DNA of 64,000 bases from Lachnospiraceae bacterium (GCA_017444015.1 JAFSXN010000065.1:1-64000), one strand, 5' to 3'. Shown: positions 7,583-16,190, counted from the stretch's first letter. The notes: a model not told the origin generated them from the letters alone. Numbers and translations: made by a program.

Positions 7583-8478
7583 AGCAGTTCCTCCTTCTTA
7601 TCAAGCGTCATCCGCCCCAGTCTCCCCGAACGGTAATCCTCGAGTACAAGGCCTGCCGCCCGGTACAGATCGGGCTCCCCTGCCTTTTTCAGCGCCCCTC
7701 GCTTCTTTGCTACAAGAAAAAGCGCCAGATCCTCCTCTGAAAGCTTTTCCACGTTCAGCTCCTTCGTATAAGCCTCCGCCTCCGAAAGCGTTTCGATCCC
7801 GTAACGGTCAAAAAAAGCCTGTCTGTCCCTTTCGAAATACAGCCGGATCAGAGACAGCGCAAGCTCCCGTTTCTCTATGATATCATCATTGATCGAACCA
7901 AGCATGGCAAGCCGCTCCCCAACGATCTGACTTTCAAATTTCGGCGGCATGATCCCCGGCGTATCCAACAGCTCTACCTGCTTATTCAGCCGGATCCATT
8001 GCTTTCCCTTGGTCACTCCCGGCTTATTTCCGGTCTTTGCGCTTGCTTTTCCGGACAGGGTATTGATTAACGTCGACTTTCCGACATTTGGGATGCCCGT
8101 CACCATAGCTCTGAGCGGGCGATTCAGTATCCCCTTTTTCCTGTTCTGTAGGAGCTTCTTCTCACAGGCCTTTTCAATCGACTGCTGTAAGATCCGTACG
8201 TTCTTTGAATCCCTGGAATCCAAGGGGACCGCAATCGTTCCCTGTTCCGAAAAGCAGGAAACAAATTCCTCCGTCACGGACGGATCCGCCAGATCTGCCT
8301 TGTTTAAGACAACAAGTCTTGCTTTCCCCGCCGAAAGCGTATCAATATCGGGATTTCTGCTGGAGATCGGCGCCCTCGCCTCGATCAGCTCGATCACCAG
8401 ATCGATCAGCCTGATATCCTCCCGCATCGTACGCATAGCCTTCATCATATGGCCGGGATACCATTGATATGTATTCAT
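7579..8478 (-). CDS. rbgA: ribosome biogenesis GTPase RbgA (YlqF)
   Basis: 299 residues. Circularly permuted GTPase: the G4 motif (VVLNKADLAD) precedes G1 (GIPNVGKSTLINTL) and G3 (DTPGI). The N-terminus MNTYQWYPGHMMKAMR is diagnostic of the RbgA/YlqF family, which acts late in 50S subunit assembly. The C-terminal helical domain is present (GRMTLDKKEELL end). It is packed between two signal peptidase genes with no spacing, downstream of the aromatic operon. Confidence 0.95.
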   Translation of the reverse strand: MNTYQWYPGHMMKAMRTMREDIRLIDLVIELIEARAPISSRNPDIDTLSAGKARLVVLNKADLADPSVTEEFVSCFSEQGTIAVPLDSRDSKNVRILQQSIEKACEKKLLQNRKKGILNRPLRAMVTGIPNVGKSTLINTLSGKASAKTGNKPGVTKGKQWIRLNKQVELLDTPGIMPPKFESQIVGERLAMLGSINDDIIEKRELALSLIRLYFERDRQAFFDRYGIETLSEAEAYTKELNVEKLSEEDLALFLVAKKRGALKKAGEPDLYRAAGLVLEDYRSGRLGRMTLDKKEELL

Positions 8479-9060
8479 CTATTTCACCAGTCCCATTTTT
8501 TCCTGCGCCGTTCCCAGACGGAGCCAGACCTTCCCCTGGATCATCTCCGAGGTGACATTTCCGATGTTTGCGCTGCGGGAATCCTCTGAATTGCTCCGGT
8601 TGTCCCCCAGCACAAAGTATTCGTCGGTCCCAAGCCGGATCTCATTGGCCGCGATCCCCGCCTCCCTGGTAAACTCTACCGTATCCAGAAAATACCGGGA
8701 ATCGTTGATAAAAACGTGATCATCCGCGATCCTGATCCGTTCCCCCGGCAGGCCGATCACGCGCTTGATATAGATATGCGACTTCGTATTTCCGTTCGGA
8801 TAAAAGGCTATGACATCTCCGCGCTTCGGGGAGCTGAACTGATAGGAGACACGGTTTAAAAGCACCTGCTCCCCTGCCCTGAGGGCCGGTTCCATAGAGG
8901 TTCCGACCACACTGGTCCGAAGGCCGAAAAAGTACATCACGGCCACCCCGAGGATCGATGCCACTACAACCACCGTGATCCAGGTCAGGATCTCATAAAA
9001 TATCTGAAAATTGATCTTTTTTCTTTCTCTTCTTCGGATCGAAAAACCGTTATCAGGCAT
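8479..9060 (-). CDS. lepB: signal peptidase I (second paralog)
   Basis: 193 residues. One membrane segment (about 22-45), catalytic serine in GTSMEPALRAGE, lysine in YIKRVIGLPGERI, and the GDNRSNSEDSRSANIG box. All catalytic blocks are intact. It starts two bases after the aroF stop codon and ends one base before rbgA, so it is likely co-transcribed with the aromatic genes. Confidence 0.93.
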   Translation of the reverse strand: MPDNGFSIRRRERKKINFQIFYEILTWITVVVVASILGVAVMYFFGLRTSVVGTSMEPALRAGEQVLLNRVSYQFSSPKRGDVIAFYPNGNTKSHIYIKRVIGLPGERIRIADDHVFINDSRYFLDTVEFTREAGIAANEIRLGTDEYFVLGDNRSNSEDSRSANIGNVTSEMIQGKVWLRLGTAQEKMGLVK

Positions 9061-9061
9061 C

Positions 9062-10096
9062 CTATCTTAACTCCGCAAGCTCTAACAGCAGTCTTTCCGT
9101 CTTCTCCCAGCCGAGACACGGATCGGTGATGGATTTTCCGTATTCTCCCCCGTCCGGCTTCTGACAGCCATCTAAGAGATAGGACTCGATCATCAGCCCC
9201 TTTACCAGCTTATTGATATCCTCGGAATGCCTGGTGGAATGGAGGACCTCCTTAGATATACGAGCCTGCTCGAGAAACTGTTTTCCGGAATTGCTGTGGT
9301 TCGTATCCACGATGACCCCCGGATTCTGAAGCCCGCTCTCGGCGTAAGCCTCTGAAAGCAGTTTGAGATCCTCATAGTGATAATTGGGGATCGAACGTCC
9401 GTATTTATTTACCGACCCCCGAAGGATCGCGTGCGCCATCGGATTTCCCTTAGTATGGACCTCCCAGCCCGTATAGACAAAGGTATGGGGGTGCTGGGCC
9501 GCGTTGATGGAGTTCATCATAACCGAGATATCGCCGCTGGTAGGATTCTTCATCCCGACCGGGATATCTACGCCGCTGGCGGTCAGCCTGTGCTGCTGAT
9601 CCTCAACGCTCCTGGCTCCGACCGCGACATAGGAAAGGATATCATCCAGATAATTATGGTTTTCGGGGTAAAGCATTTCATCCGCGCAGGAAAACCCGGT
9701 TTCCTCCATGGCGCGGATGTGCATTTTCCGAATCGCGATCAGCCCGCGAAGCATATCGGGCCTGCTGTTTGGATCCGGCTGATGAAGCATTCCCTTGTAG
9801 CCCTCTCCTGTCGTCCGGGGCTTGTTGGTATAGATCCTGGGAATGATCAGCAGCTTTTCCTGAACTCTTTCGTACAGCTTTCTGAGCCTGCTGATATATT
9901 CCAATACCGCGTCCTCCCGGTCCGCGGAACAGGGACCGATCACAAGGATCAGCCGGTCGCTCTCTCCGGTAAAGACCTGTCGGATCTCCTCATCGTTCTT
10001 TTGTTTTTTCTCCGCAAGCTCCGCGGACAGTGGATACATCGCCTTGATCTCGTGTGTCGCCGGCAGACGCTTCTTATACTCCATATGACTACTCAT
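9062..10096 (-). CDS. aroF: 3-deoxy-7-phosphoheptulonate synthase (DAHP synthase, class I)
   Basis: 344 residues, normal length for the AroFGH type. It condenses phosphoenolpyruvate and erythrose 4-phosphate in the first step of the shikimate pathway. Family motifs: VIGPCSADRED, IYTNKPRTTGEGYKG, GARSVEDQQHR, VGMKNPTSGD and VDTNHSNSGK. The ATG overlaps the tyrA stop by eight bases. Which aromatic amino acid inhibits it cannot be read from the sequence. Which of the aroF/G/H names fits is also not decidable. Confidence 0.93.
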   Translation of the reverse strand: MSSHMEYKKRLPATHEIKAMYPLSAELAEKKQKNDEEIRQVFTGESDRLILVIGPCSADREDAVLEYISRLRKLYERVQEKLLIIPRIYTNKPRTTGEGYKGMLHQPDPNSRPDMLRGLIAIRKMHIRAMEETGFSCADEMLYPENHNYLDDILSYVAVGARSVEDQQHRLTASGVDIPVGMKNPTSGDISVMMNSINAAQHPHTFVYTGWEVHTKGNPMAHAILRGSVNKYGRSIPNYHYEDLKLLSEAYAESGLQNPGVIVDTNHSNSGKQFLEQARISKEVLHSTRHSEDINKLVKGLMIESYLLDGCQKPDGGEYGKSITDPCLGWEKTERLLLELAELR

Positions 10097-10943
10097 TAAA
10101 ATATCCTCTTCTTTCTGTTGAAAGCCGCATCATTTCCTTCATTCCCTCGATATCGTCCTTTTCGATATAATTCCTGAGTTCACCGAATTTTTCCGAGAAC
10201 AGGTCCATCTGTTTAAGCAGCTCGTCTTTATTTAACAAAAACAGCTCGCTCCACATATTTTCATTGATCCTCGCAATCCTCGTCAGATCTCTGAAAGAAT
10301 CGCCGGTATAGCTGACTAAGTGCCTCGAATCCTTGCAGACCATCAGGGAAACTGCAATGCAGTGCGTCAGCTGGGACAGAAAGCCGATCATTTCGTCGTG
10401 CTCCTCGGGAGAAAGCTCCATGATATTCTTAAACCCCAGTACCCTTCCTAACTCCTTGCAGCTTTCGATCGCCTCCGCCGTATTCTTGTCCGTCGGCGTT
10501 ACGATATAATTCGCTCCCCGAAAGATCTCCTTCGTAGCCGACTCGATCCCGCTGGTCTCTCTTCCGGCCATGGGGTGCGCCGCGATAAACTCCAGATCCT
10601 TTCGCAAAAGCTGCTGTACCTTATATACGACGCTGCCCTTGACGCCTGTGACATCCGTTAACAGCGCCCCGCTCTTGATATATTCCTGATAATCCTCAAG
10701 CCACTGGATGAACACGTGGGGATAGAGCGCAAAGACGATAATGTCAAACTGCCCGATGTACTCCCTATCCGCTGAAATCCTTCCATGCCGGATCAGCCCC
10801 TTGTTCAGCGCGTAGTCAATGACCTCCTGTCTTCTGGCAAGACCACCCACTTCATAGCCGAAGTCCGTCAGGGCCTCGGCATAGCTTCCGCCCATCAGCC
10901 CCAGACCAACGATCAGTATCTTTACATTCTTAATAAACCGCAT
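10089..10943 (-). CDS. tyrA: prephenate dehydrogenase
   Basis: 284 residues. NAD-binding Rossmann start ILIVGLGLMGGSYAEAL, then DVTGVKGSVV, the catalytic His in AAHPMAGRETSG, and the helical C-terminal domain with SQLTHCIAVSLM. It makes 4-hydroxyphenylpyruvate for tyrosine synthesis. There is no C-terminal ACT domain, so it is shorter than regulated Bacillus TyrA proteins and may lack direct tyrosine inhibition. It overlaps the 3' end of aroA by 14 bases. Confidence 0.93.
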   Translation of the reverse strand: MRFIKNVKILIVGLGLMGGSYAEALTDFGYEVGGLARRQEVIDYALNKGLIRHGRISADREYIGQFDIIVFALYPHVFIQWLEDYQEYIKSGALLTDVTGVKGSVVYKVQQLLRKDLEFIAAHPMAGRETSGIESATKEIFRGANYIVTPTDKNTAEAIESCKELGRVLGFKNIMELSPEEHDEMIGFLSQLTHCIAVSLMVCKDSRHLVSYTGDSFRDLTRIARINENMWSELFLLNKDELLKQMDLFSEKFGELRNYIEKDDIEGMKEMMRLSTERRGYFNE

Positions 10944-12369
10944 CCGCGACCTCCGCTTTAATTCCGATACCTTTCAGTACCTCAAAAAATTCCTTCCAGG
11001 TCTTTCCGACCGCCTCCGCTCCCGTGATCTCCCCGCCGGTAAGGGTCAGCAGGACGGAAAGAGCCATAACGATCCGGTGATCATTATGTCCGTTTAACGG
11101 GACAGATGGTTCATGGATTCCGCTTTCCGGAGCAAACACAGTGACTGAATTATCGGACACCTCGACCCTTGCGCCAAGTTTTTCCAGCTCTTCCTTCATC
11201 GCGCCTGTCCGATCGCTTTCCTTGATCTTCAGTCTCCTCGTACCGGTGATCACCGCCCCGTTTTTTGCTGCCGCAAGAGCAAACAGAACCGGTCCCAGAT
11301 CCGGACACCCGGAGATATCAAGCTCCGGCATAGCTTCCTTTAGCTTTTCAAAATACTCAACACAGAGCTTGTCTCCCTGCCGGCTCTCCGGTCGTAAGCC
11401 CTGAATCGCAAGCTCCCCGCCAAGGCTTTTTAAGGCATACAGAAACGCTCCGTTCGACCAGTCTCCTTCCACCGTAATATCCCGGGCTTTATATTGCTGC
11501 TTCCCCGGGATCACAAAGCACCCCTCCGAGACCTCCGAGGCTTGTATTCCGAAGCTCTTCAGCACATCGATTGTGATATCAATGTATGGCCTGCTTTCGA
11601 TCGGCGGAAGGATCTGAAGCCTGCTTTCCCCGTCAAGCAGAGGAAGCGCAAACAAAAGGCCCGTCACAAACTGGCTGCTGACATCCCCCCGGATAGTATA
11701 CTCGCCCGGAGTCAGCCTCCCCTCCGCCTCTATGGATAAACTGTCCCGTTTAACGGATATATTTTTACCCCGAAAGACCTCCTCATACACCGAGATCCCC
11801 CGCTCCATCAAACGGCTGCTCCCGGTAAACCGGACCCTATCATAAAAGCAAAGGGAAATCGGAAGAAAAAAGCGAAGGGTATTGCCGCTCTCCCGGCAGG
11901 GAAATACTGCTGTTCCTTCTATTTCCTGCCCGGGATTCTCTGACCTTGTGCCCGTTCCCTGACTGAGTTCCTCCGCCCTTGTGTCGGTTTCCTGGCTGAG
12001 TATCTTCGCCCTTGTTCCCGTTTCCTGACTGAGTATCTTCGCCCTTGTTCCTGCTACATGCTCATAATCGTCCTCACCGGGAGTCGCCTGAATTTTCTTC
12101 TCTATAGAGACACCGGAAGCCTCCCGTCCGAAAACGACGACTTCCTCCCCGTCTCGTTCATAGTCCGCCCCAAGAGCTTTGATACAATCCAGCGCCGCCA
12201 GAACATCCTCGCTCTCAGAGATGCCCTGTATACGCGAGATGCCGGAAGAAAGCGCCGCGCAGATCAGGATCCTCTGGGCATAGCTCTTCGAGGGCGGAGC
12301 AACCGCCGTCCCTCTGGCCTTCCCCGGCTTGATCGAGACCCTTATACCTGTATCTGGACAGTTACTCAT
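10930..12369 (-). CDS. aroA: 3-phosphoshikimate 1-carboxyvinyltransferase (EPSP synthase) with tandem-repeat insertion
   Basis: 479 residues, about 40-50 longer than usual. It adds phosphoenolpyruvate to shikimate 3-phosphate. Recognisable parts: PPSKSYAQRILICAAL (substrate lysine loop), ESGNTLRFFLPI, DVSSQFVTGLLFALPLL, IKESDRTGAM and the NDHRIVMAL end motif. The extra length is a low-complexity insertion at residues about 95-155 containing four 11-residue repeats (GTRAKILSQET and variants at 107-117, 118-128, 129-139, 140-150), just before the ESGNTLRF active-site segment. Overlaps aroQ by four bases. The catalytic blocks look intact, so the enzyme is probably active with a surface loop. Confidence 0.92.
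   Translation of the reverse strand: MSNCPDTGIRVSIKPGKARGTAVAPPSKSYAQRILICAALSSGISRIQGISESEDVLAALDCIKALGADYERDGEEVVVFGREASGVSIEKKIQATPGEDDYEHVAGTRAKILSQETGTRAKILSQETDTRAEELSQGTGTRSENPGQEIEGTAVFPCRESGNTLRFFLPISLCFYDRVRFTGSSRLMERGISVYEEVFRGKNISVKRDSLSIEAEGRLTPGEYTIRGDVSSQFVTGLLFALPLLDGESRLQILPPIESRPYIDITIDVLKSFGIQASEVSEGCFVIPGKQQYKARDITVEGDWSNGAFLYALKSLGGELAIQGLRPESRQGDKLCVEYFEKLKEAMPELDISGCPDLGPVLFALAAAKNGAVITGTRRLKIKESDRTGAMKEELEKLGARVEVSDNSVTVFAPESGIHEPSVPLNGHNDHRIVMALSVLLTLTGGEITGAEAVGKTWKEFFEVLKGIGIKAEVADAVY
11920..12051 (-). repeat. four in-frame 33-bp tandem repeats inside aroA
   Basis: Encodes four 11-residue units; the first two are identical in protein and the others have drifted. 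A 33-bp unit keeps the frame whatever the copy number, so strains could differ in loop length. Confidence 0.85.
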
Positions 12370-12815
12370 TCCTTCTCTTTCTCCCCGATATAATCGACAA
12401 GGAAATTCATCGCCGAAAGATAGCCCCTAAGCCCCTCTCCCATGATCGTCTTAACCGCCGCCTGGCGGATATAGCTCACCTGTCGGAACTCCTCTCTCTT
12501 ACTCACATCCGAGATATGGACCTCCACCGTCGGGATCGAAACACATTTCACCGCGTCCAGGATCGCAACGCTCGTATGGGTATACGCCCCCGGATTGATC
12601 ACGATCCCATCCGCTTTCTCAAAATACGCCTGCTGGATCCGATCCACCAACGCCCCCTCGTGATTACTCTGGAAGCATTCCGCCTCTATCCCGAGCTTCT
12701 TCGCATGCTCCCCGATCATCTTAAGAAGAATGTCGTAGTCCTCTTTCCCATAGATCCCCGGTTCTCTGATCCCTAACATATTTAAATTGGGGCCATTTAT
12801 AATTATTATCTTCAT
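12366..12815 (-). CDS. aroQ: type II 3-dehydroquinate dehydratase
   Basis: 149 residues from the ATG at 12815. It converts 3-dehydroquinate to 3-dehydroshikimate. Family signature INGPNLNMLGIREPGIYG at the N-terminus (with the catalytic Tyr), then QSNHEGALVDRIQ, INPGAYTHTSVAI and EVHISDVSKREEFR. A TTG four codons upstream (12827) is in frame, but it would place the GGA ribosome site inside the coding region, and the family starts at the MKIIIINGPN position, so 12815 is preferred. First gene after a roughly 430-base gap behind pheA. Confidence 0.93.
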   Translation of the reverse strand: MKIIIINGPNLNMLGIREPGIYGKEDYDILLKMIGEHAKKLGIEAECFQSNHEGALVDRIQQAYFEKADGIVINPGAYTHTSVAILDAVKCVSIPTVEVHISDVSKREEFRQVSYIRQAAVKTIMGEGLRGYLSAMNFLVDYIGEKEKE

Positions 12816-12990
12816 AATATGTTCCAATAGTAATGTTTATATCTGTTTGAATTCGTTAAATCGTAGCAACGGACTAAACCATACATTGTTGATACGGCGA
12901 CATCTTCAGGCGGTCGCGAGAAGATTCCATTTCAGACCAGCCAATTTCGAAGCGCTTAACCCGGAATCGAGATCCGGCCCGATTTTTTTA

Positions 12991-13064
12991 GGGAAGCGCT
13001 GATTTAAGCGCTTCCCTGCGCCGAACGCGCGGGACGAAGTCCCTTCCTCTGCGCGTTCGTGCGC
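12991..13064. repeat. structured double-hairpin intergenic element, copy C
   Basis: Hairpin GGGAAGCGC/GCGCTTCCC (12991-13016, 8-base loop), then outer stem GAACGCGC/GCGCGTTC (13023-13030 and 13051-13058) enclosing GGGAC-GAA-GTCCC and TTCCTCT. Same order of parts as copies A and B, with different stem sequences, so the shape rather than the sequence is conserved. Confidence 0.6.
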
Positions 13065-13073
13065 ATCTCCTGC

Positions 13074-13130
13074 TAAGGAAACGCTGTTAATCAGCGTTTC
13101 CTTAGACGCAAAGGCTCTTCCTGCGCGTCT
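13074..13130. repeat. structured double-hairpin intergenic element, copy D (reduced)
   Basis: A perfect 13-bp hairpin (13074-13086 with 13092-13104, loop TTAAT) followed by the outer stem GACGC/GCGTC with a CTCTTCCTGC interior. The inner hairpin of copies A-C is lost. Confidence 0.5.
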
Positions 13131-13246
13131 CAGAAATTCGTGGCCTGGCTCGATGGAGGGCTGCTTCGGGGTGGGATGAAATGCGACATCTTTGGGAGGC
13201 CGCAGGAATCTCATATTGCCGCAGGAATCTCATACACCCGCAGAAA

Positions 13247-14338
13247 TCAAGAGTCAAGATAGGACCCCACCAGTTTCAGATTCGCGCACAGCGCCGACAG
13301 CTCCCTCAGCATATCCTTCCCATTCTGATTGTTCACGTTGCCCTCTGCCTCGACATAGAAATAGTAGGTCCACATCAGATCCTTCATAGGACGGCTCCGT
13401 AGGCTTATCATATTATAGCCATGCGCGCCGATCAGGTTCAGAGTCTGGGCCAGGCTCCCGGCTTCGTTCTGCACCGTATAGACCAGAATGAACCGCTCAT
13501 TGTCATGCTTTCCTGTAATCAGCGGCGTATTCTGCGTTCTCGTAAAGACAGCAAACCTCGTCGTATTATTCTTGCTCGTATTGATATTCTGCTCCAACAT
13601 CTTCAGCCCGTACAGCTCCGCCGTCTCCGCCGAAGCAATGGCGGCAACCGTCGGATCATTCTTCTCCTTGACGTATTTCGCGGCAAGGGCGGTATTGGAA
13701 TAGGTCACCCTCTCAAAACCGTGCTTTTCGATAAACTCTTCACACTGCTCAAGCGCCTGCGGATGACTGATCACGGTTTTAATCGTATCAAGGCTTGCGC
13801 CCTCCACCGACATCAGATTCTGTATGACATCAATGCTGACGACCTGATTGATATAGAGACTGCCCGAAAACATCAGATCCATGACCGTCCCAACATCCCC
13901 CGCAAAGCTATTCTCTATGGGCAGGATCGCCGCATCCATATCTCCCCGCTCCACCGCCCGGTAGGCTTCAAAAAAGGTGCCGAAGGGATGCAGCCCGCCC
14001 TCCGGGAACAGCTTCTTAGCAGCGATATAGCTAAACGCCCCCTCGACTCCGCAATACGCGATCCTTATTCCTTCAATAATCCTCGACTGATAATCGCAGG
14101 AAATATCGAGCAGCTTTTTCAGAAAATCGACATAGTAACCCTCGATCTCCTTATTCTCAACATCCCCCCGGTTATTGCTGATCAGCTCCCTTTCTCTCTC
14201 CTTATCCCGGACCGCCAGAGCATTTTCTTTCTTAAACTCCCCGATCCGTTTTGAGTAGCTCATCCGCTCCTCAAACAGTTTTAGCATCTCCCGGTCGATC
14301 CGGTTGATCTCCTTTCTGGCATTTTCCAGTTCTCTCAT
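13247..14338 (-). CDS. pheA: bifunctional chorismate mutase / prephenate dehydratase (P-protein)
   Basis: 363 residues from ATG 14338. Chorismate mutase domain (1-85: ARKEINRIDREMLKLFEERM), then prephenate dehydratase (IAYCGVEGAFSYIAAKKLFP, ILPIENSFAGDVG, the NTTRFAVF catalytic motif) and a C-terminal ACT domain (YTVQNEAGSLAQTLNLIGAHG, then LRSRP) that normally senses phenylalanine. An in-frame extension to 14398 exists, but it runs into structured element B and lacks a ribosome site, while 14338 has a good GAGGAG. First gene of the aromatic group, with element B in its leader. Confidence 0.94.
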   Translation of the reverse strand: MRELENARKEINRIDREMLKLFEERMSYSKRIGEFKKENALAVRDKERERELISNNRGDVENKEIEGYYVDFLKKLLDISCDYQSRIIEGIRIAYCGVEGAFSYIAAKKLFPEGGLHPFGTFFEAYRAVERGDMDAAILPIENSFAGDVGTVMDLMFSGSLYINQVVSIDVIQNLMSVEGASLDTIKTVISHPQALEQCEEFIEKHGFERVTYSNTALAAKYVKEKNDPTVAAIASAETAELYGLKMLEQNINTSKNNTTRFAVFTRTQNTPLITGKHDNERFILVYTVQNEAGSLAQTLNLIGAHGYNMISLRSRPMKDLMWTYYFYVEAEGNVNNQNGKDMLRELSALCANLKLVGSYLDS

Positions 14339-14359
14339 CCTGTTCTCCTCAATTATTGA

Positions 14360-14445
14360 TCGAGTAGGAGGACGCTTTACCCTCCTACTCGCCCGCAAGC
14401 CGTGCCCCGACGAAGTCGGGATATTTCCTTTACGCAGCTCTGCGA
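14360..14445. repeat. structured double-hairpin intergenic element, copy B
   Basis: Hairpin CGAGTAGGAGG/CCTCCTACTCG (about 14360-14391), then an inner hairpin CCCGAC-GAA-GTCGGG (14406-14420) and an ATATTTCC segment. It resembles copy A closely (the first hairpins share GAGTAGG). It lies between the rplS terminator and the pheA ribosome site and would be part of the pheA leader RNA if pheA is transcribed from here. Confidence 0.6.
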
Positions 14446-14481
14446 TAAAACAGCGCGACTTCTTTATTCGAAATCGCGCTG
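14446..14481 (-). terminator. rho-independent terminator after rplS
   Basis: Minus-strand stem CAGCGCGA/TCGCGCTG with a 15-base loop, followed by TTTTAT. It separates the ribosomal operon from pheA. Confidence 0.75.
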
Positions 14482-14493
14482 CAAAAATATCTT

Positions 14494-14841
14494 CTATCTG
14501 AGCTTTTCCTTTACCTTGGCCTTCTTACCTACACGATCTCTTAAGTAGAACAGCTTCGCTCTTCTTACCTTTCCAAGTCTTACGACCTCGATCTTATCGA
14601 TCGTCGGCGAATGAAGCGGCCAGGTCTTTTCTACTCCGACTCCGTTAGAGTTCTTACGGACAGTGAAAGTTTCACGGCTGCTCCCGTTCTGCCTTTTGAT
14701 CACCGTACCCTCGAATACCTGGATCCTTTCACGATTACCTTCCTTGATCTTGGCGTGTACCCTTACGGTATCACCGATATGAAACTCAGCAATATTGTCT
14801 TTTAACTGCTCAGCCTCAATGCTTTTAATAATGTCGTTCAT
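14494..14841 (-). CDS. rplS: 50S ribosomal protein L19
   Basis: 115 residues, standard length. Typical L19 sequence: [33 protein letters not shown]-type [17 protein letters not shown] and the [20 protein letters not shown] end. It sits at the 30S/50S interface. Last gene of the rpsP-khpA-rimM-trmD-rplS operon. Confidence 0.98.
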   Translation of the reverse strand: MNDIIKSIEAEQLKDNIAEFHIGDTVRVHAKIKEGNRERIQVFEGTVIKRQNGSSRETFTVRKNSNGVGVEKTWPLHSPTIDKIEVVRLGKVRRAKLFYLRDRVGKKAKVKEKLR

Positions 14842-14982
14842 AGCGACCTCCTTATGATCTTTCGGGCATTCATTACTTTTCTATTCTTTAAAAGCAGAGG
14901 ACTGCCTCTTTTACTGGGTTTGATTACTCAAAACAAATGCTATTTTAACACGCTGCCCTGTGAAAAGCAAGCAGTTATTTGG

Positions 14983-15678
14983 TCATTTCAGCAGATCCGG
15001 TCTTCTCTCCCGGGTCCTAAGCAGCGACTGCTCCCTTCTCCACTTTTCAACGTTCTCATGGTGCCCCGAAAGCAGGATCTCCGGTACCTTCTTCCCATGC
15101 CAGACCTCCGGCCTCGTATACTGCGGATATTCCAAAAGCCCGTCCTTAAAGGTCTCCATATCACTGGAGGCTTCGTTGTTCAAAACCCCCGGAACAAGCC
15201 TTGCCACCGCGTCACAGACCACCATTGCCGCAAGCTCGCCTCCGGTCAGTACATAATCTCCGATAGAAACATGATCGGTCACGATCTCCTCGAGGACCCT
15301 TTCATCGATCCCCTCGTAGTGCCCGCAGAGCAGGATCAGGTCCTCCTCCTTTGCCAGCTCGTAAGCTAACCTCTGATCAAATACCCGTCCCTGCGGTGTC
15401 AGGTAAACGCATCGTACCGGACTGTCGTTTCCGTTCTCCCGGATCTCACGAAGGATCGCCTGATAACATTCAAACACCGGCTCCGCCTGCATTAACATCC
15501 CCGCACCGCCGCCGTAGGTATAGTCGTCGACGGAATGATGCTTGTTAAAGGCATAGTCCCGGATGTTTACGGCATCGATCCCTACAAAGCCCCGTTCGAT
15601 CCCCCGTCCGATGATACTCGTACCTAACCCCTGCGTCACCATCTCGGGAAACAGGGTCATAATATGGAAGCTGATCAC
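14983..15678 (-). CDS. trmD: tRNA (guanine-N1)-methyltransferase
   Basis: 231 residues. SPOUT methyltransferase that makes m1G37 in tRNAs, preventing frameshifts. Motifs: [14 protein letters not shown] start, [28 protein letters not shown] (trefoil-knot cofactor loop), and ARLVPGVL. Overlaps the end of rimM by four bases. Confidence 0.97.
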   Translation of the reverse strand: MISFHIMTLFPEMVTQGLGTSIIGRGIERGFVGIDAVNIRDYAFNKHHSVDDYTYGGGAGMLMQAEPVFECYQAILREIRENGNDSPVRCVYLTPQGRVFDQRLAYELAKEEDLILLCGHYEGIDERVLEEIVTDHVSIGDYVLTGGELAAMVVCDAVARLVPGVLNNEASSDMETFKDGLLEYPQYTRPEVWHGKKVPEILLSGHHENVEKWRREQSLLRTRERRPDLLK

Positions 15679-16184
15679 GAAATATCCTCCGGCTGCCTGA
15701 CTCTCATCACCATCTTTTCTACATCAACGGACAGAATACACTGTTTGATTGCGGGAAGCAAAAGCTCCTCCCCGTTTTCCTGTTCTATGATATAGACATC
15801 GTTCGCGATATTCTGCATGACCTCCTTCAGAGTCCCGAGCCGGTCTCCTTCCTCGGAAATAACCTCCATACCGATCAGATCCGCGATGTAATACTCATCC
15901 TTTCCGAGAGGCACCGCGTTTTCTCTCGTTACAAAGAGGCTCTTCCCCTTATACTTTTCGATATCATTCGGATTCTCATAGCCTTCAAAGCGCAGGATCA
16001 CAAGCTGCTTTGAGAACTTGACTCCCGTTATCTTAAGCGGAAGCATCCCGTCCCGCTCCGTATCAAGGAGTACCTCCTTCAGCTTTTTAAAGCGCTTTAC
16101 GTCATCCGTTGTCGGAAAGACCTTGACCTCCCCGTGTACGCCGTGGGTCGAGGTAATGATCCCGACCTTCAGAAACTCTTCCAT
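15675..16184 (-). CDS. rimM: ribosome maturation factor RimM
   Basis: 169 residues. N-terminal RimM domain ([21 protein letters not shown], with the family GxHGxxGE-type motif) and C-terminal PRC-barrel ([12 protein letters not shown] onward, [12 protein letters not shown]). It helps 16S processing and 30S head assembly by binding S19. Co-transcribed with khpA and trmD. Confidence 0.96.
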   Translation of the reverse strand: MEEFLKVGIITSTHGVHGEVKVFPTTDDVKRFKKLKEVLLDTERDGMLPLKITGVKFSKQLVILRFEGYENPNDIEKYKGKSLFVTRENAVPLGKDEYYIADLIGMEVISEEGDRLGTLKEVMQNIANDVYIIEQENGEELLLPAIKQCILSVDVEKMVMRVRQPEDIS

Positions 16185-16190
16185 ACAGGC

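Larger units (their letters stand above)
12816..13246. other. 431-base gap between pheA and aroQ holding structured elements C and D
   Basis: No convincing coding region; the longest frames cross the hairpins and have no family features. It holds two structured elements (12991-13064 and 13074-13130), a CCGGA/TCCGG hairpin near 12960-12977, and two perfect 17-base direct repeats (13199-13215 and 13218-13234) just after the pheA stop. No clear promoter for aroQ was found. Confidence 0.6.

Noticed and set aside
12906..13214. Minus-strand open frame of 102 codons between pheA and aroQ
   Set aside because: It crosses both structured elements; apparent coding is due to palindromic GC-rich arms.
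12816..13246. T-box or peptide leader before aroQ
   Set aside because: No T-box specifier or antiterminator sequence and no short Phe/Tyr/Trp-rich peptide with alternative hairpins could be found.
13421..14254. Plus-strand open frame of 277 codons opposite pheA
   Set aside because: Antisense shadow of a clear chorismate mutase/prephenate dehydratase gene.
14339..14398. Upstream extension of pheA by 20 codons
   Set aside because: It runs into structured element B and lacks a ribosome site; ATG 14338 has GAGGAG and begins the chorismate mutase helix.
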